A DNA stretch of 64,000 nucleotides, taken from assembly GCA_039029135.1 (NCBI GenBank), contig JBCCGT010000001.1:496001-560000 (forward strand), given 5' to 3'. A model generated the notes under the pieces. The model saw nothing but the letters and a program-made list of their open reading frames with translations, was not told the DNA's origin and did not search any database. Source of the stretch: JALZVT01 sp039029135. Lineage in GTDB: Bacteria; Pseudomonadota; Gammaproteobacteria; Pseudomonadales; Azotimanducaceae. Below, in pieces: positions 9,494-18,758 of the stretch. The position numbers were made by a program, and so were the translations under genes. The number at the start of each line of letters is the position of its first letter. Within the stretch, counting starts at the first letter, position 1.

Positions 9494-12400
9494 ATGCCGC
9501 GCTCTGCCTACGGATCTTCCTGCGGATCTTGGCTGGCACTTGCCATCGGCCTCACCGCTGCATGTATGGCCGCATGGGCGACGCCCAACGGCCAGCCACT
9601 GGTTGATCACTCGACGCAGCGCAGCGTCCACTGGCAGACGCTCGCCCACAGCGCCGAACTCTCTCAGGACAGCGTGCTCGACGTCGTACAGGATGCCGAC
9701 GGCTTCATCTGGTTCGCGACGCAGGCCGGTCTGAATCGCTACGACGGCCAGCGGGTACGGGTGTTCGAGCGCAGCGACGGCGGCGCCGGTGCGCTCACCC
9801 ACAACTGGGTGTGGGAACTGCTCGTCGACGACGAGGCGCGGCTGTGGGCCGCGACGAACGGCGGCGGCGCCGTCCGCTTCGATGCCCGCCGCGGGCAATT
9901 CACCGCGCTGCGCCACGATCCCAGCGACGCCAACAGCCTATCGAGCGACCGCGTGCGCGCGCTCGCGCTGGACCTCGACGGCGGCCTGTGGCTCGGTACC
10001 GTCGCGAGCGGCCTGAATCACCACGATCCCGCCAGCGGCCGGACGACGCGCTACCGGCATGATCCCAGACGACCGCGCAGCCTGCCGGACGATGCGATCC
10101 AGACGCTGCTGGTCGATAGAACCGGGCGCCTATGGATCGGTACCGACGGCGGCGGCCTGGCCTATCTCGACCGCGAGAGCGACGCATTCGTGCGCGATCC
10201 GGCGCTCGCGGATCACGACGTCACCGCGTTGCTCATGGACGCGACCGGCGCGCTCTGGATCGGCACCCAGAACGACGGACTTTATCGTCGCAAGCGCGGC
10301 GCGGCGGGTGGCTTGCTGGCGGGCGGCTTGCTGGCGGGCGGCTTGCTGGCGGGTGGCCTGCAAAAAATGGGCGGCGCCGGAGACGCGCTCGGCAGCGACT
10401 ACGTCCGCGACATTTTTCAGGACGATCAGGGCAGCGTCTGGATCGGGACGGCGAACGGCATCGCCGAATGGGTGCCCGGCCTGCAGGGCTTCAGGCCGAG
10501 CCGATCGCGACGGGCCGACCGCCCGGCCGACGGGAGTGGCCTGCCGGGCAGGCGCATCAACCGGCTTTATCAGAGCCGCGACGGCGTCCTCTGGGTCGGC
10601 ACCAACCGGGGCGCGGCCCGCTGGAACTATCTGAGCGACGCGTTTCGCTACCTGGATTCAGAGCAGCTTGGCCATTCCGACGTGACGGCGCTCGCCGAGG
10701 GGTCGAGCGGCGTGCTGTGGATCGGTACGTACGGCGGCGGCGTCGCGCGCCACGATCGAGTCGCCGGCGAGATCACGCGCTTCCGGCATGACCCGGGCGA
10801 ACCCCAGTCACTGTCCAGCAATCGCATTACCGCCATGGCCATCGCGCCCGACGGCGCGCCCTGGGTTGGCACCCGCTATCGCGGCCTGAACCGCATCGAT
10901 CCCATCACCGGTCAAGTCCAGCAGTGGCGTCGACCAGAGCTCGTGAGCGATCGCATCACCGCGGTCGCACCGGACGGCGCGGCCGTGTGGATCGGCACCA
11001 GACGCGGCCTGACGCGGCTCGCACCCGACGGGCGAGGCGCGCTGGTTGCAGATACGCTGCTCACGAATACGCGCATCCACAGTCTGCTGCTCGATACCGG
11101 CGGCCAGGTCTGGATCGGCACACAGCGCAGCGGGCTGCTGCGGCTGAGCCCCACCACCGGCGACCTGCAGCGCTACGTTCATAGCCCCGGTTCGCCGGAC
11201 AGCCTGAGCTCAAACTCGATCCGGGCGATTTTCGAAAGCCGCGACGGCTCACTCTGGATCGGTACTGCGAGCGAGGGCCTGAATCGGTGGAGCGCTGCAG
11301 ATCGTGCTGCCGGCCGGACGCGCTTCTCGACCTGGCTGCGCGACGACGGGCTGGCGAGCAATTCGATCGCCGCCCTCACCGACGACAACGCCGGCAACCT
11401 GTGGATCGCGACCGATCGCGGCCTAAATCGACTGCGGCTGCGCAACCGCAAGCCGGGCGATCGACCGCTCGTCTACGACGATCGCACCGGCCTGCGGGGC
11501 AACGCGTTCAACGTCGGCGCCGCGCTGCACAACCGCACCGGAGCCCTGTTTTTCGGCACACCCCGGGGTGCGCTCAGCTTCGTGCCGCGCTCGCTCACGC
11601 CGCGCCGGCGTTCCGGCGACGGCGTCGGCGTGGCGCTAACGGCAATCGCGGACTCGCGGCCCTTGGCCCGTGTGCACAGCCGCTCGCGGCGCAGCCAGCC
11701 GATAGCGCGAATCGGCTATCAGCACCGCCTGCTGGAGTTCGAGTTTGCCGCGCTCGACTTTCGGACGCCGCACCGCACGCGGTTTCGCTACCGCCTCGAC
11801 GGCGTCGACGCCGACTGGCAGGACCCGGGCAAGCTGCGACGCCTGAGCTACGCCCGCCTGCCCCCGGGCAACTATCGACTGAGTGTCCAGGCCAGCCTCC
11901 AGGCGAGCCCAGGCGAAGGCGAGTGGTCCGACCCACCGGCGGTCTTTGCCTTCAGCATCACGCCGCCGCCGTGGCGCACCGGGTGGGCCTACGCGCTCTA
12001 CGCGTTGCTGTTCGCAATCGCAGCGTCCGCGCTGCGTGCCCAGCGGCGACGCCGACGCGAGCTGGAGCTGGGCTACCAGCAGGCGCTAGAGGCGCAGGTG
12101 GAGCGGCGCACCGGGGAGCTGGACGCGCGCAATCGAGAACTCGAGGCGCTGAATCGACGGGTCACCGCCGCGAGCTATACGGATGCGCTGACTAGCCTCT
12201 ATAACCGTCGCTACGTGGATCAGCGGCTGCGCTCGGGCCAGATGGTCGAGCGCCGCGGCGAGCCGACACTCCGCTTCTGCATGATGATCGACCTGGACGG
12301 CTTCAAACTGATCAACGACGAGCACGGCCACGCGGCGGGCGATCGCGCCCTGCTGCAGGTGCGCGATCAGCTGCTCGACGCCACGCGCGCCGGCGACACG

Positions 12401-12847
12401 GTCATCCGTTGGGGCGGCGACGAGTTTCTGATCATCGGCACCATCGCGAGCGTCGCGGACCTGACAACATTCGCGGAACGGATCCGCCTCGTCGTGACGC
12501 AGCGGCGCTATCGTCTCGGCAACAGCCAGAGCGCCGAACTGTCCTGTTCCATTGGCGCCGTACCCCTACCCTTCACCGGCGCGCCGGTCGACGCCGACGA
12601 CGGCCCGGCAATTCTGGGCTGGGAGCAGTCGCTCATGGTCGCAGACGCCGCGGCCTATCTGGTGAAAAGCCACGGCAAGAACGGCTGGGCTGTGCTCAGC
12701 GCGGCTTCGGACTTCAGCCTGGAGGAGGCATCGCGCCTGCCGCAGCAGCTAGAGGCCCTGCGCGCCGCCGATCGGGTCCGGGCGAGCTTGTCAGCAGGGC
12801 TGACGCTGCCCCCGCCCCAGCGCGCGCCAAGTAGCGCCGCCGGATAG
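9494..12847 (+). CDS. Periplasmic propeller sensor diguanylate cyclase (Reg_prop / Y_Y_Y / GGDEF)
   Basis: The protein has 1117 residues. A signal peptide (residues ~1-31) leads into about fourteen regulator-propeller repeats of the type DxxGxLWIGT, then a Y_Y_Y Ig-like domain (~740-800). One membrane helix (~830-850), a coiled coil, and a GGDEF domain follow. GGDEF is at residues 974-978. RAGD at 965-968 lies exactly five residues before it, which matches an inhibitory c-di-GMP I-site. It should make c-di-GMP in response to a periplasmic ligand, possibly a carbohydrate. ATG 9494 is preferred over TTG 9464 because the signal peptide begins there. An in-frame 15-bp tandem repeat interrupts one propeller blade. 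Confidence 0.93.
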   Translation: MPRSAYGSSCGSWLALAIGLTAACMAAWATPNGQPLVDHSTQRSVHWQTLAHSAELSQDSVLDVVQDADGFIWFATQAGLNRYDGQRVRVFERSDGGAGALTHNWVWELLVDDEARLWAATNGGGAVRFDARRGQFTALRHDPSDANSLSSDRVRALALDLDGGLWLGTVASGLNHHDPASGRTTRYRHDPRRPRSLPDDAIQTLLVDRTGRLWIGTDGGGLAYLDRESDAFVRDPALADHDVTALLMDATGALWIGTQNDGLYRRKRGAAGGLLAGGLLAGGLLAGGLQKMGGAGDALGSDYVRDIFQDDQGSVWIGTANGIAEWVPGLQGFRPSRSRRADRPADGSGLPGRRINRLYQSRDGVLWVGTNRGAARWNYLSDAFRYLDSEQLGHSDVTALAEGSSGVLWIGTYGGGVARHDRVAGEITRFRHDPGEPQSLSSNRITAMAIAPDGAPWVGTRYRGLNRIDPITGQVQQWRRPELVSDRITAVAPDGAAVWIGTRRGLTRLAPDGRGALVADTLLTNTRIHSLLLDTGGQVWIGTQRSGLLRLSPTTGDLQRYVHSPGSPDSLSSNSIRAIFESRDGSLWIGTASEGLNRWSAADRAAGRTRFSTWLRDDGLASNSIAALTDDNAGNLWIATDRGLNRLRLRNRKPGDRPLVYDDRTGLRGNAFNVGAALHNRTGALFFGTPRGALSFVPRSLTPRRRSGDGVGVALTAIADSRPLARVHSRSRRSQPIARIGYQHRLLEFEFAALDFRTPHRTRFRYRLDGVDADWQDPGKLRRLSYARLPPGNYRLSVQASLQASPGEGEWSDPPAVFAFSITPPPWRTGWAYALYALLFAIAASALRAQRRRRRELELGYQQALEAQVERRTGELDARNRELEALNRRVTAASYTDALTSLYNRRYVDQRLRSGQMVERRGEPTLRFCMMIDLDGFKLINDEHGHAAGDRALLQVRDQLLDATRAGDTVIRWGGDEFLIIGTIASVADLTTFAERIRLVVTQRRYRLGNSQSAELSCSIGAVPLPFTGAPVDADDGPAILGWEQSLMVADAAAYLVKSHGKNGWAVLSAASDFSLEEASRLPQQLEALRAADRVRASLSAGLTLPPPQRAPSSAAG
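10304..10360 (+). repeat. In-frame 15-bp tandem repeat (AGGLL units) within the propeller gene
   Basis: Nearly identical 15-bp units (GCGGGCGGCTTGCTG) are repeated about 3.8 times, encoding A-G-G-L-L four times with the last unit ending at Leu. Units are a multiple of three, so copy-number change would not shift the frame. The first and last units differ by GGT for GGC. It sits between two propeller repeats, as an insertion relative to the other blades. Confidence 0.9.
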
Positions 12848-12882
12848 TCTTTGCACGCGCGAATACTAATCCGTCGGTTGGA

Positions 12883-13980
12883 CTAGACGTTGAAGCGAAA
12901 GTGCACCACGTCGCCGTCGGCGATCACGTAGTCCTTGCCCTCGAGGCGCCACTTGCCGGCTTCTTTCGCACCGGCCTCGCCGCGGTGCTCGATGTAGTCC
13001 GGATAGCCGACCACCTCGGCACGGATGAATCCCTTCTCGAAGTCGGTGTGTATCACACCCGCCGCCTGGGGCGCGGTCGACCCGGCGCGCACCGTCCAGG
13101 CCCGTGCCTCCTTCTCGCCCGCCGTGAAGTAGTTCTGCAGACCTAGCAGCGCGTAGCCCGCACGTATCACGCGGTTGAGACCGGGCTCGTCGAGACCGAG
13201 ATCCGCGAGAAACTCGGTCTTCTCGTCGTCTTCGAGCTCGGCGATCTCCTCCTCGATCTTGTTGCAGATGACGACGATTCCCGCCCCCTCTTCGGCCGCG
13301 AGCTGCTTGAGCTCTCGCAGGAAAGGATTGTCGCCTTCGTCCGCGCCCTCCTCATCGACGTTGGCAATGTAGACCACCGGCTTCGCCGTCAGCAGATGGA
13401 ACTGTCTGAGCTCTGCGGCCTCCTCGGGCGCGAACTCGATGGCGCGCGCCGGTTTCCCAGCCTCAAGCGCCTCGCTGACCCGATCGATCAGCGTCAGCAC
13501 GCGCTGCGCCTCCTTGTCGCCGGCGTTCGCCGTCCGACGCACGCGATCGCGACCGCGCTCCAGCGTGTCGAGGTCGGCCAGCGCCAGCTCGGTGTTGATT
13601 ATCTCGACGTCCGCGCGCGGGGATACGCGCCCCGCGACGTGGGTGATGTTTTCGTCGTCGAAGCAGCGCACGACGTGCGCGATCGCCTGCGTCTCACGGA
13701 TGTGCGCGAGAAACTGATTGCCCAGCCCCTCGCCGCGCGACGCGCCCTCGACCAGCCCCGCGATGTCGACGAATTCCATGGTGGCCGGAATCACCTTCTG
13801 GGGACTGACGATCTCTGCGATACGCTCGAGGCGCGGATCCGGCACGGCGACGACGCCGGTGTTCGGCTCGATCGTGCAGAACGGGAAATTCGCTGCGTCG
13901 ACGCCGGCCTTGGTCAGCGCATTGAAAAGAGTCGATTTGCCGACGTTCGGCAGGCCGACGATGCCACAGGTGAAGCCCAT
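12883..13980 (-). CDS. ychF: Redox-regulated ribosome-associated ATPase YchF (Obg-like)
   Basis: The protein has 365 residues (family ~363). The G1 motif GLPNVGKST and G3 DIAGLVEGAS are intact. The NKxD position reads CNKIEEE, the departure that gives YchF its ATP preference. The C-terminal TGS domain (FFTAGEKEARAWTVRAG onward) ends FRFNV as in the family. The start is ATG 13980, one base after the pth stop, so it is co-transcribed with pth and rplY upstream. This order is the standard gammaproteobacterial pth-ychF pair. Confidence 0.97.
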   Translation of the reverse strand: MGFTCGIVGLPNVGKSTLFNALTKAGVDAANFPFCTIEPNTGVVAVPDPRLERIAEIVSPQKVIPATMEFVDIAGLVEGASRGEGLGNQFLAHIRETQAIAHVVRCFDDENITHVAGRVSPRADVEIINTELALADLDTLERGRDRVRRTANAGDKEAQRVLTLIDRVSEALEAGKPARAIEFAPEEAAELRQFHLLTAKPVVYIANVDEEGADEGDNPFLRELKQLAAEEGAGIVVICNKIEEEIAELEDDEKTEFLADLGLDEPGLNRVIRAGYALLGLQNYFTAGEKEARAWTVRAGSTAPQAAGVIHTDFEKGFIRAEVVGYPDYIEHRGEAGAKEAGKWRLEGKDYVIADGDVVHFRFNV

Positions 13981-13981
13981 C

Positions 13982-14716
13982 TTAGGTATCCCGAGAGTCT
14001 GGTTTCGGTGTCTGGTCGACGGACTCGGCCGCCGGGTCGCGCTTGGGCTCTGCCGCTACTGCTTGCGCGGACGATTCCGCGTCTGGGTCGCGCCGTTTCC
14101 GGGACGGCTTGTCCGTCGCGTGCAGCGCGTTCATCGCACGCCCCATGTCACCACGCAGCATCGCACCCAGCACCTTCGTGTCGATCGCGAGCGACCGCTC
14201 GATCGCCTCACGCTCTTTCGCCGGTGGCGTCACCGAGGTCAGATAGGCCGCGACCCGATCCGCAGAGCCGGGATGGCCGACGCCGATGCGCAGTCGATGA
14301 AAGCCATCGCGATTACCCAACCGCGGGATAATGTCGCGCAGGCCGTTATGGCCGTTGGTCCCGCCGCCGGTCTTGAGCCGCGCGACCCCCGGCGCAAAGG
14401 CGAGTTCATCGTGAGCGACCAGCAGCTCCAGCGGCGCAAACTTATAAAAGTTCAGGACCGCCGCGACGCTTTCGCCGCTGTTGTTCATGTAGGTCGAAGG
14501 GACGAGCAAGAACACGTCCTGCTCCAGCACCTCGCCGCGCCCGATCGTACCTTTGAACTTGGCCTCTTCGCGCAGCCGAATATCGTGGTCCGCGGCCAGC
14601 CGCTCGACCCACGCAGCACCAACGTTGTGGCGCGTGTCGCGATAGCGCGAGCCTGGATTACCCAGGCCCACGATTAACCGCAGCGGCTCAGTCTTCTGAG
14701 CTGTCCGCTTCGGCAT
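13982..14716 (-). CDS. pth: Peptidyl-tRNA hydrolase, with C-terminal extension
   Basis: The enzyme recycles peptidyl-tRNA. Active-site elements are visible: NPGSRYRDTRHNVG (Asn, catalytic His), TYMNNSG and AHDELAF, then GTNGHNGLRDI. ATG 14716 gives 244 residues against the usual ~194. The extra ~50 C-terminal residues are Lys/Asp/Ser/Pro-rich and probably disordered. This start overlaps the end of rplY by 29 bp. A GTG at 14773 would overlap more and add an Arg-rich leader. It is followed by ychF after 1 bp. Confidence 0.95.
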   Translation of the reverse strand: MPKRTAQKTEPLRLIVGLGNPGSRYRDTRHNVGAAWVERLAADHDIRLREEAKFKGTIGRGEVLEQDVFLLVPSTYMNNSGESVAAVLNFYKFAPLELLVAHDELAFAPGVARLKTGGGTNGHNGLRDIIPRLGNRDGFHRLRIGVGHPGSADRVAAYLTSVTPPAKEREAIERSLAIDTKVLGAMLRGDMGRAMNALHATDKPSRKRRDPDAESSAQAVAAEPKRDPAAESVDQTPKPDSRDT

Positions 14717-15356
14717 CGCTCGCTTCTTCGTCACCCGAGCTGTCCGCGTCCGCATCCGCGGCCGCACCGCCACCGCGCGGCGCGAGGACGCTGGCGACCG
14801 GCGAGTCGTGGGATTCGCCGAGCGCGAGCGCGACGCTAGTCACGCCCTCGGGGAAGTTCAGATCGGACAGGTGAATGACGCTGCCGACGTCGGCGTCCAC
14901 CAGATCGATCTCGATGAACTCAGGCAGGTCTTTTGGCAGGCAGTTGATCTCAACCTCGGTCATCGAGCGCGAGATGCTGCCACCGCCCATCTTGACGCCG
15001 ACGCACGACTCCTCGTTGAGGAAGTGCAGCGGCACGCTGACCTGAATCGCGCGATCCGCGGCGACGCGCAGAAAATCGATGTGCAGCACGCGCTCGGTGG
15101 CGGGGTGACGCTGGATGTCGCGAACGACCGCCTGCTGGGAACCGCCTTCGATCTGGACATCGAGGATCTGGGAATAAAACGCCTCGATCTGCATGGCCTT
15201 TACCAGCTCATTTTCGGCGAGGGTTATTGGCTGCGCGTCGCGCTTGCCGCCATAGATGATGCCGGGGACGCGACCACTCTGGCGACGCAGGCGGCGGCTC
15301 GCACCTTTCCCTACGTCCGAGCGCGGCTCGGCACTGAGTTCGATTGTGGATGACAC
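14688..15356 (-). CDS. rplY: 50S ribosomal protein bL25, long CTC form
   Basis: The protein has 222 residues and binds 5S rRNA through the N-terminal L25 domain (RRQSGRVPGIIYGG). The C-terminal TL5/CTC domain follows (PLHFLNEESCVGVKMGG), with an acidic Ala/Asp/Ser/Glu tail. The start is GTG 15356, preceded by AAGGAG with 7-bp spacing. An upstream in-frame start at 15431 lacks this. It lies downstream of prs (195 bp gap, which may hold its own promoter) and ahead of pth. Confidence 0.96.
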   Translation of the reverse strand: MSSTIELSAEPRSDVGKGASRRLRRQSGRVPGIIYGGKRDAQPITLAENELVKAMQIEAFYSQILDVQIEGGSQQAVVRDIQRHPATERVLHIDFLRVAADRAIQVSVPLHFLNEESCVGVKMGGGSISRSMTEVEINCLPKDLPEFIEIDLVDADVGSVIHLSDLNFPEGVTSVALALGESHDSPVASVLAPRGGGAAADADADSSGDEEASDAEADSSED

Positions 15357-15551
15357 GGTGTCACTCCTTCGCTGCGGCGACCGCTGTATACGGTCGCCTG
15401 TTTCGTGATGGGCGCTGTGCGCCCGGTTCAATCACGCCGCTCGTCTGCGACCAACGATCGGCGTGAATCCTGTGCGTCCGTCTGTGCGGCCGCGAATCTT
15501 TCTCTGTGCGTCTCCCACATGGCGCCCGCGCTACACGCGCGCATGACCACA

Positions 15552-16502
15552 CTAGGACCGGAACATCGCGCTGATGGACTCCTCGTTGCTGACCCGCCGT
15601 ATCGCCTCCGCCATCAGGCTGTCGAGACTCAGCGGGCGGATCTTGCGGCAGGCGCTCGCTTTCGGCGCCAGCGGTATGGTGTCGGTCACGACGATCTCGT
15701 CGATCTCCGATGCGTTGATGCGCTCGACCGCAGGACCGGACAGCACCGGGTGCGTCACGTACGCAAACACCCCGCGCGCACCGTGTTCCTTCAGCGCGGT
15801 GGCGGCGGCACAGAGCGTGCCGGCGGTGTCGACGATGTCATCGACCAGCACGCAGTCCCTGCCCGCTACGTCGCCAATCACGTTCATGACCTCCGCCTCG
15901 TTCGCGCGCTGGCGGCGCTTGTCGATGATCGCCAGATCGGCGTCGTTCATCTGCTTTGCGATAGCGCGCGCCCGAACGACACCGCCCACGTCGGGAGACA
16001 CCACCACCGGATCGGTCATACCGCGCGCGAGCGCGTCATCGACCAGCACGGGCGATGCGTAAACGTTATCGACCGGCATCTTGAAGAAGCCCTGAATCTG
16101 ATCGGAGTGCAGGTCGACGGTCAGCAGCCGGTCAATACCCACCGCGCTGATCATGTCAGCCACTACCCGCGCGCTGATGGACACGCGCGCCGAGCGCGGC
16201 CGGCGATCCTGGCGCGCATAGCCGTAGTAGGGAATGACGGCCGTGATCCGCTGGGCCGAGGCGCGCTGTATGGCGTCCGCCATGAACAGCAGTTCCATCA
16301 GATGATCGTTCGTCGGCGCAGACGTCGACTGGACGAGGAATACGTCCTGGCCACGCACGTTCTCGTGGATCTCGACGCTGCACTCGCCGTCGCTGAAACG
16401 GGTTACGTCGGCCCGGCCGATCTCCATGCGCAGCTGATGCGCGATGCGTCCGGCGAGCGCGGGATTCGATGAACCCGCAAATGTCATCAGTCGGCTGGGC
16501 AT
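15552..16502 (-). CDS. prs: Ribose-phosphate pyrophosphokinase (PRPP synthetase)
   Basis: The protein has 316 residues (E. coli 315). It makes PRPP from ribose 5-phosphate and ATP for nucleotides, His and Trp. Motifs: the catalytic flexible loop RQDRRPRSARVSISA, DLHSDQIQGFF, and the PRPP-binding loop VLVDDIVDTAGTLC. ATG 16502 is chosen. The frame stays open further upstream through the tRNA-Gln gene, but that part is not coding. The arrangement of tRNA-Gln directly ahead of prs is typical of gammaproteobacteria. Confidence 0.97.
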   Translation of the reverse strand: MPSRLMTFAGSSNPALAGRIAHQLRMEIGRADVTRFSDGECSVEIHENVRGQDVFLVQSTSAPTNDHLMELLFMADAIQRASAQRITAVIPYYGYARQDRRPRSARVSISARVVADMISAVGIDRLLTVDLHSDQIQGFFKMPVDNVYASPVLVDDALARGMTDPVVVSPDVGGVVRARAIAKQMNDADLAIIDKRRQRANEAEVMNVIGDVAGRDCVLVDDIVDTAGTLCAAATALKEHGARGVFAYVTHPVLSGPAVERINASEIDEIVVTDTIPLAPKASACRKIRPLSLDSLMAEAIRRVSNEESISAMFRS

Positions 16503-16536
16503 GACGATTTTGCGAGGCTCTCGCACCGGGTGGAAA

Positions 16537-16611
16537 TGGCTGGGGTGGTAGGATTCGAACCTACGAATGCCGGGATCAAAACCCGGTGCCTTACCACTTG
16601 GCGACACCCCA
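16537..16611 (-). tRNA. tRNA-Gln (anticodon TTG), CCA encoded
   Basis: On the minus strand the sequence starts TGGGGTG and ends CACCCCA-G-CCA, so the acceptor arms pair. The T arm reads GTAGGTTCGAATCCTAC. The anticodon stem CCGGG/CCCGG encloses TTTTGAT, giving anticodon TTG for Gln. The U1 start is typical of bacterial tRNA-Gln. Without the encoded CCA it spans 16540-16611. It lies 34 bp upstream of prs and downstream of lolB on the same strand. Confidence 0.96.
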
Positions 16612-16620
16612 ATCGAACAG

Positions 16621-16636
16621 CCCCCATTTCGGGGGG
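16621..16636. terminator. GC-rich hairpin between lolB and tRNA-Gln
   Basis: CCCCC-ATTTC-GGGGG(G) can form a strong short stem just after the lolB end and 9 bp before the tRNA 5' end (minus strand). No T-run follows, so it may be a weak terminator or a processing signal rather than an intrinsic terminator. Confidence 0.35.
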
Positions 16637-16715
16637 CGCATATTGTGATGGTGCCCCCTGGGCCTGTCAATTCACCGGGACGGCGTCCGCCGCCGGCCGA
16701 TCATGGCACCGCGAG

Positions 16716-17318
16716 CTAACCGCCGGCCGGCGCCCATTCGCGCACAAACAGCGTCAACCTGAGCTGCTCGTTGGCCGCGCGGATGCGCCCCGGCCGCCGG
16801 TCCGGCAGTCGACCATAGCGATCGAACTGCAGCTGCCAGCCGGCCTGCTCGAATCCCGTCAGGCGACCGTCGGCGTCGCGGCTCTCGCCTGAAAAAGCGG
16901 GCTCGTCCGCGGGCTGTCCCCGTAGCCAGCGGGGAAGGACCTCGAGCGGCACGGACCAGCCCAGCAGGTTCTGGAGCAGCGCCTCGGGATCCCCACCGGA
17001 GACGCGCTCACCGCGGGCATCGAACACCGTGACGCGGCGCGCGTCGCCGACGATCTGCACCCGCCCCTGACCGAAAGGTCCCCAGAGCTCGAAATCGAAG
17101 CGGCGTCGATCCTCGCGCCAGCGGAAGTTGGCGCTGAACGGGCGCGGCCCGAGCGCCGGATCCGCCGGTCGCACGCCGAGCTTGCCGCGGGCCTCGGCGC
17201 TGGCCGCTTCCGGCGGGATGCCGAGGCCTTCGGGGCCCACACAACCGGCCACCATCAAGGCGCAGCAGAGCGCCCCCAGCGTGCCGAGAAATCGCTTTTT
17301 TATCAGCGTGTTACGCAA
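16716..17318 (-). CDS. lolB: Outer-membrane lipoprotein receptor LolB
   Basis: The protein has 200 residues, with a lipoprotein signal ending in the lipobox MVAGC. It should accept lipoproteins from LolA and insert them in the outer membrane. The body matches LolB features (FSANFRWREDRRRFDFELWGPFGQG, broken up here: FSANFRW, then FELWGPFGQGR) and the usual position divergent from hemA. The start appears to be TTG 17318, since no ATG or GTG precedes the signal peptide. The gene that usually follows, ispE, is absent; the tRNA comes next. Confidence 0.88.
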   Translation of the reverse strand: MRNTLIKKRFLGTLGALCCALMVAGCVGPEGLGIPPEAASAEARGKLGVRPADPALGPRPFSANFRWREDRRRFDFELWGPFGQGRVQIVGDARRVTVFDARGERVSGGDPEALLQNLLGWSVPLEVLPRWLRGQPADEPAFSGESRDADGRLTGFEQAGWQLQFDRYGRLPDRRPGRIRAANEQLRLTLFVREWAPAGG

Positions 17319-17464
17319 TTCCCGCCGCCCGTGCGAGTGCCGTGAGATGATCGTGTATCATGCCGTGTTCGGGACCGGCCGCGCCAGTCAGGTTCACGAT
17401 CGGCCGCGGCAGGTTGATCGCTCACGGCGCCTATCGGTCCGCTGCTCTTAACTCCCTGATTTTC

Positions 17465-18718
17465 ATGCCTATTCTCGCCTACGGCATCAACTTTCGAACG
17501 GCTCCCCTGGAGGTCCGTGAGCGGTTGGCGTTTCCGGCGGAAGTGATCGAGAACGCCCTGCGGGACTTCACGACCGAGGTCTCCCTTGTCAGCGAGGCCG
17601 CCATACTGTCGACCTGTAACCGCACCGAGCTGTACTGCGCGGTGGCCGAGACCTCGAGTGAGGCAACGCGCGATTGGCTGGCGGACCATCACGCCCTGCC
17701 GAGTGCAGCGTTCGACGAGCACGTGTACGCCTACTGGGAGCAGGACGCCGTCAGCCACATCATCCGGGTGGCCGCCGGTCTAGATTCCCAGGTTCTGGGC
17801 GAGCCGCAGATTCTCGGGCAGATGAAGACGGCTTGGGATACCTCCCGCGCCACCGGCACCATGGGGCCGGAGCTCAACCTGCTGTCCGATGTCAGCCTGA
17901 ACGTCGCCAAGCGCATTCGCACCGAGACGGACATCGGCAAGAATCCGGTCTCCATCGCGTTCGCCGCGGTCAGCATGGCGCGCAACATCTTCAGCGACCT
18001 GGCGAAGACCAACGTGCTGCTGGTCGGCGCCGGTGAGACCATCGAACTGGTCGCCGAACACCTGAACGAGCAGGGGATCGGCCAGCTCGCCGTCGCCAAC
18101 CGCTCTCTCCCGAACGCGCGACGCGTGGCGGAGCGCTTCGCCGGCCGGGCCTTCACCTTCACCGACCTGCCGGAGCTGTTGCCCCAGTACGACATCGTCA
18201 TCAGCTCGACCGGCAGCCCGCTGCCCGTCATCGGCAAAGGCGCCGTCGAGGCGGCGCTGCGCCGCCGCCGCCATCGCGTCATGCTGATGATCGACATCGC
18301 CGTGCCGCGCGACATCGAGCCCGAGGTCGCCGAGCTGCGCGACGTGTATCTGTACAGCGTCGACGATCTGAACGAGATCATCGAACAGGGCAATCGCGAG
18401 CGACAGCGCGCCGCCGCCTCGGCGGAGTCCATCGTGCGCGAGGGCACCCAGAGCTATCTGCGCAAGCGCCGCATCCAGGACTCGGGCGAGACGCTGCGGG
18501 CGCTGCGCGACCGCAGTCAGCAGATCCAGGCCACGGAGCTGGAGCGGGCACTGCGCCACTGGCAGAAGACCGGCGACGCGGAGGCGGCCCTGGAGCTGCT
18601 CGCCCGCAGCCTGACGAACAAGCTGATTCACCCGCCGACCCAAATGCTGCGCGACGCCAGCGCCGAGGGCCGCACCGATCTGGTCGATTTCCTGCGCGCC
18701 GCGTATGACCTCAAGTAA
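17465..18718 (+). CDS. hemA: Glutamyl-tRNA reductase
   Basis: The protein has 417 residues (E. coli 418). It reduces Glu-tRNA to glutamate-1-semialdehyde, the first committed step of C5 tetrapyrrole synthesis. The catalytic Cys lies in LSTCNRTELY. GLDSQVLGEPQILGQ and the NADPH-binding GAGETIELVAEH follow, with the C-terminal dimerisation helices. ATG 17465 is chosen over upstream starts because the family begins with this MPILAYGINF-type motif. It is divergent from lolB and followed by prfA after 40 bp. Confidence 0.97.
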   Translation: MPILAYGINFRTAPLEVRERLAFPAEVIENALRDFTTEVSLVSEAAILSTCNRTELYCAVAETSSEATRDWLADHHALPSAAFDEHVYAYWEQDAVSHIIRVAAGLDSQVLGEPQILGQMKTAWDTSRATGTMGPELNLLSDVSLNVAKRIRTETDIGKNPVSIAFAAVSMARNIFSDLAKTNVLLVGAGETIELVAEHLNEQGIGQLAVANRSLPNARRVAERFAGRAFTFTDLPELLPQYDIVISSTGSPLPVIGKGAVEAALRRRRHRVMLMIDIAVPRDIEPEVAELRDVYLYSVDDLNEIIEQGNRERQRAAASAESIVREGTQSYLRKRRIQDSGETLRALRDRSQQIQATELERALRHWQKTGDAEAALELLARSLTNKLIHPPTQMLRDASAEGRTDLVDFLRAAYDLK

Positions 18719-18758
18719 TCCCTGACGGCCCCTGACGCCTCATCACACGAAGAACACC

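Noticed and set aside
10304..10360. Possible CRISPR-like repeat
   Set aside because: Units are contiguous with no spacers and are in frame within a coding sequence.
16503..16670. N-terminal extension of prs through the tRNA gene
   Set aside because: The open frame reads through tRNA-Gln; Prs homology and normal length start at 16502.
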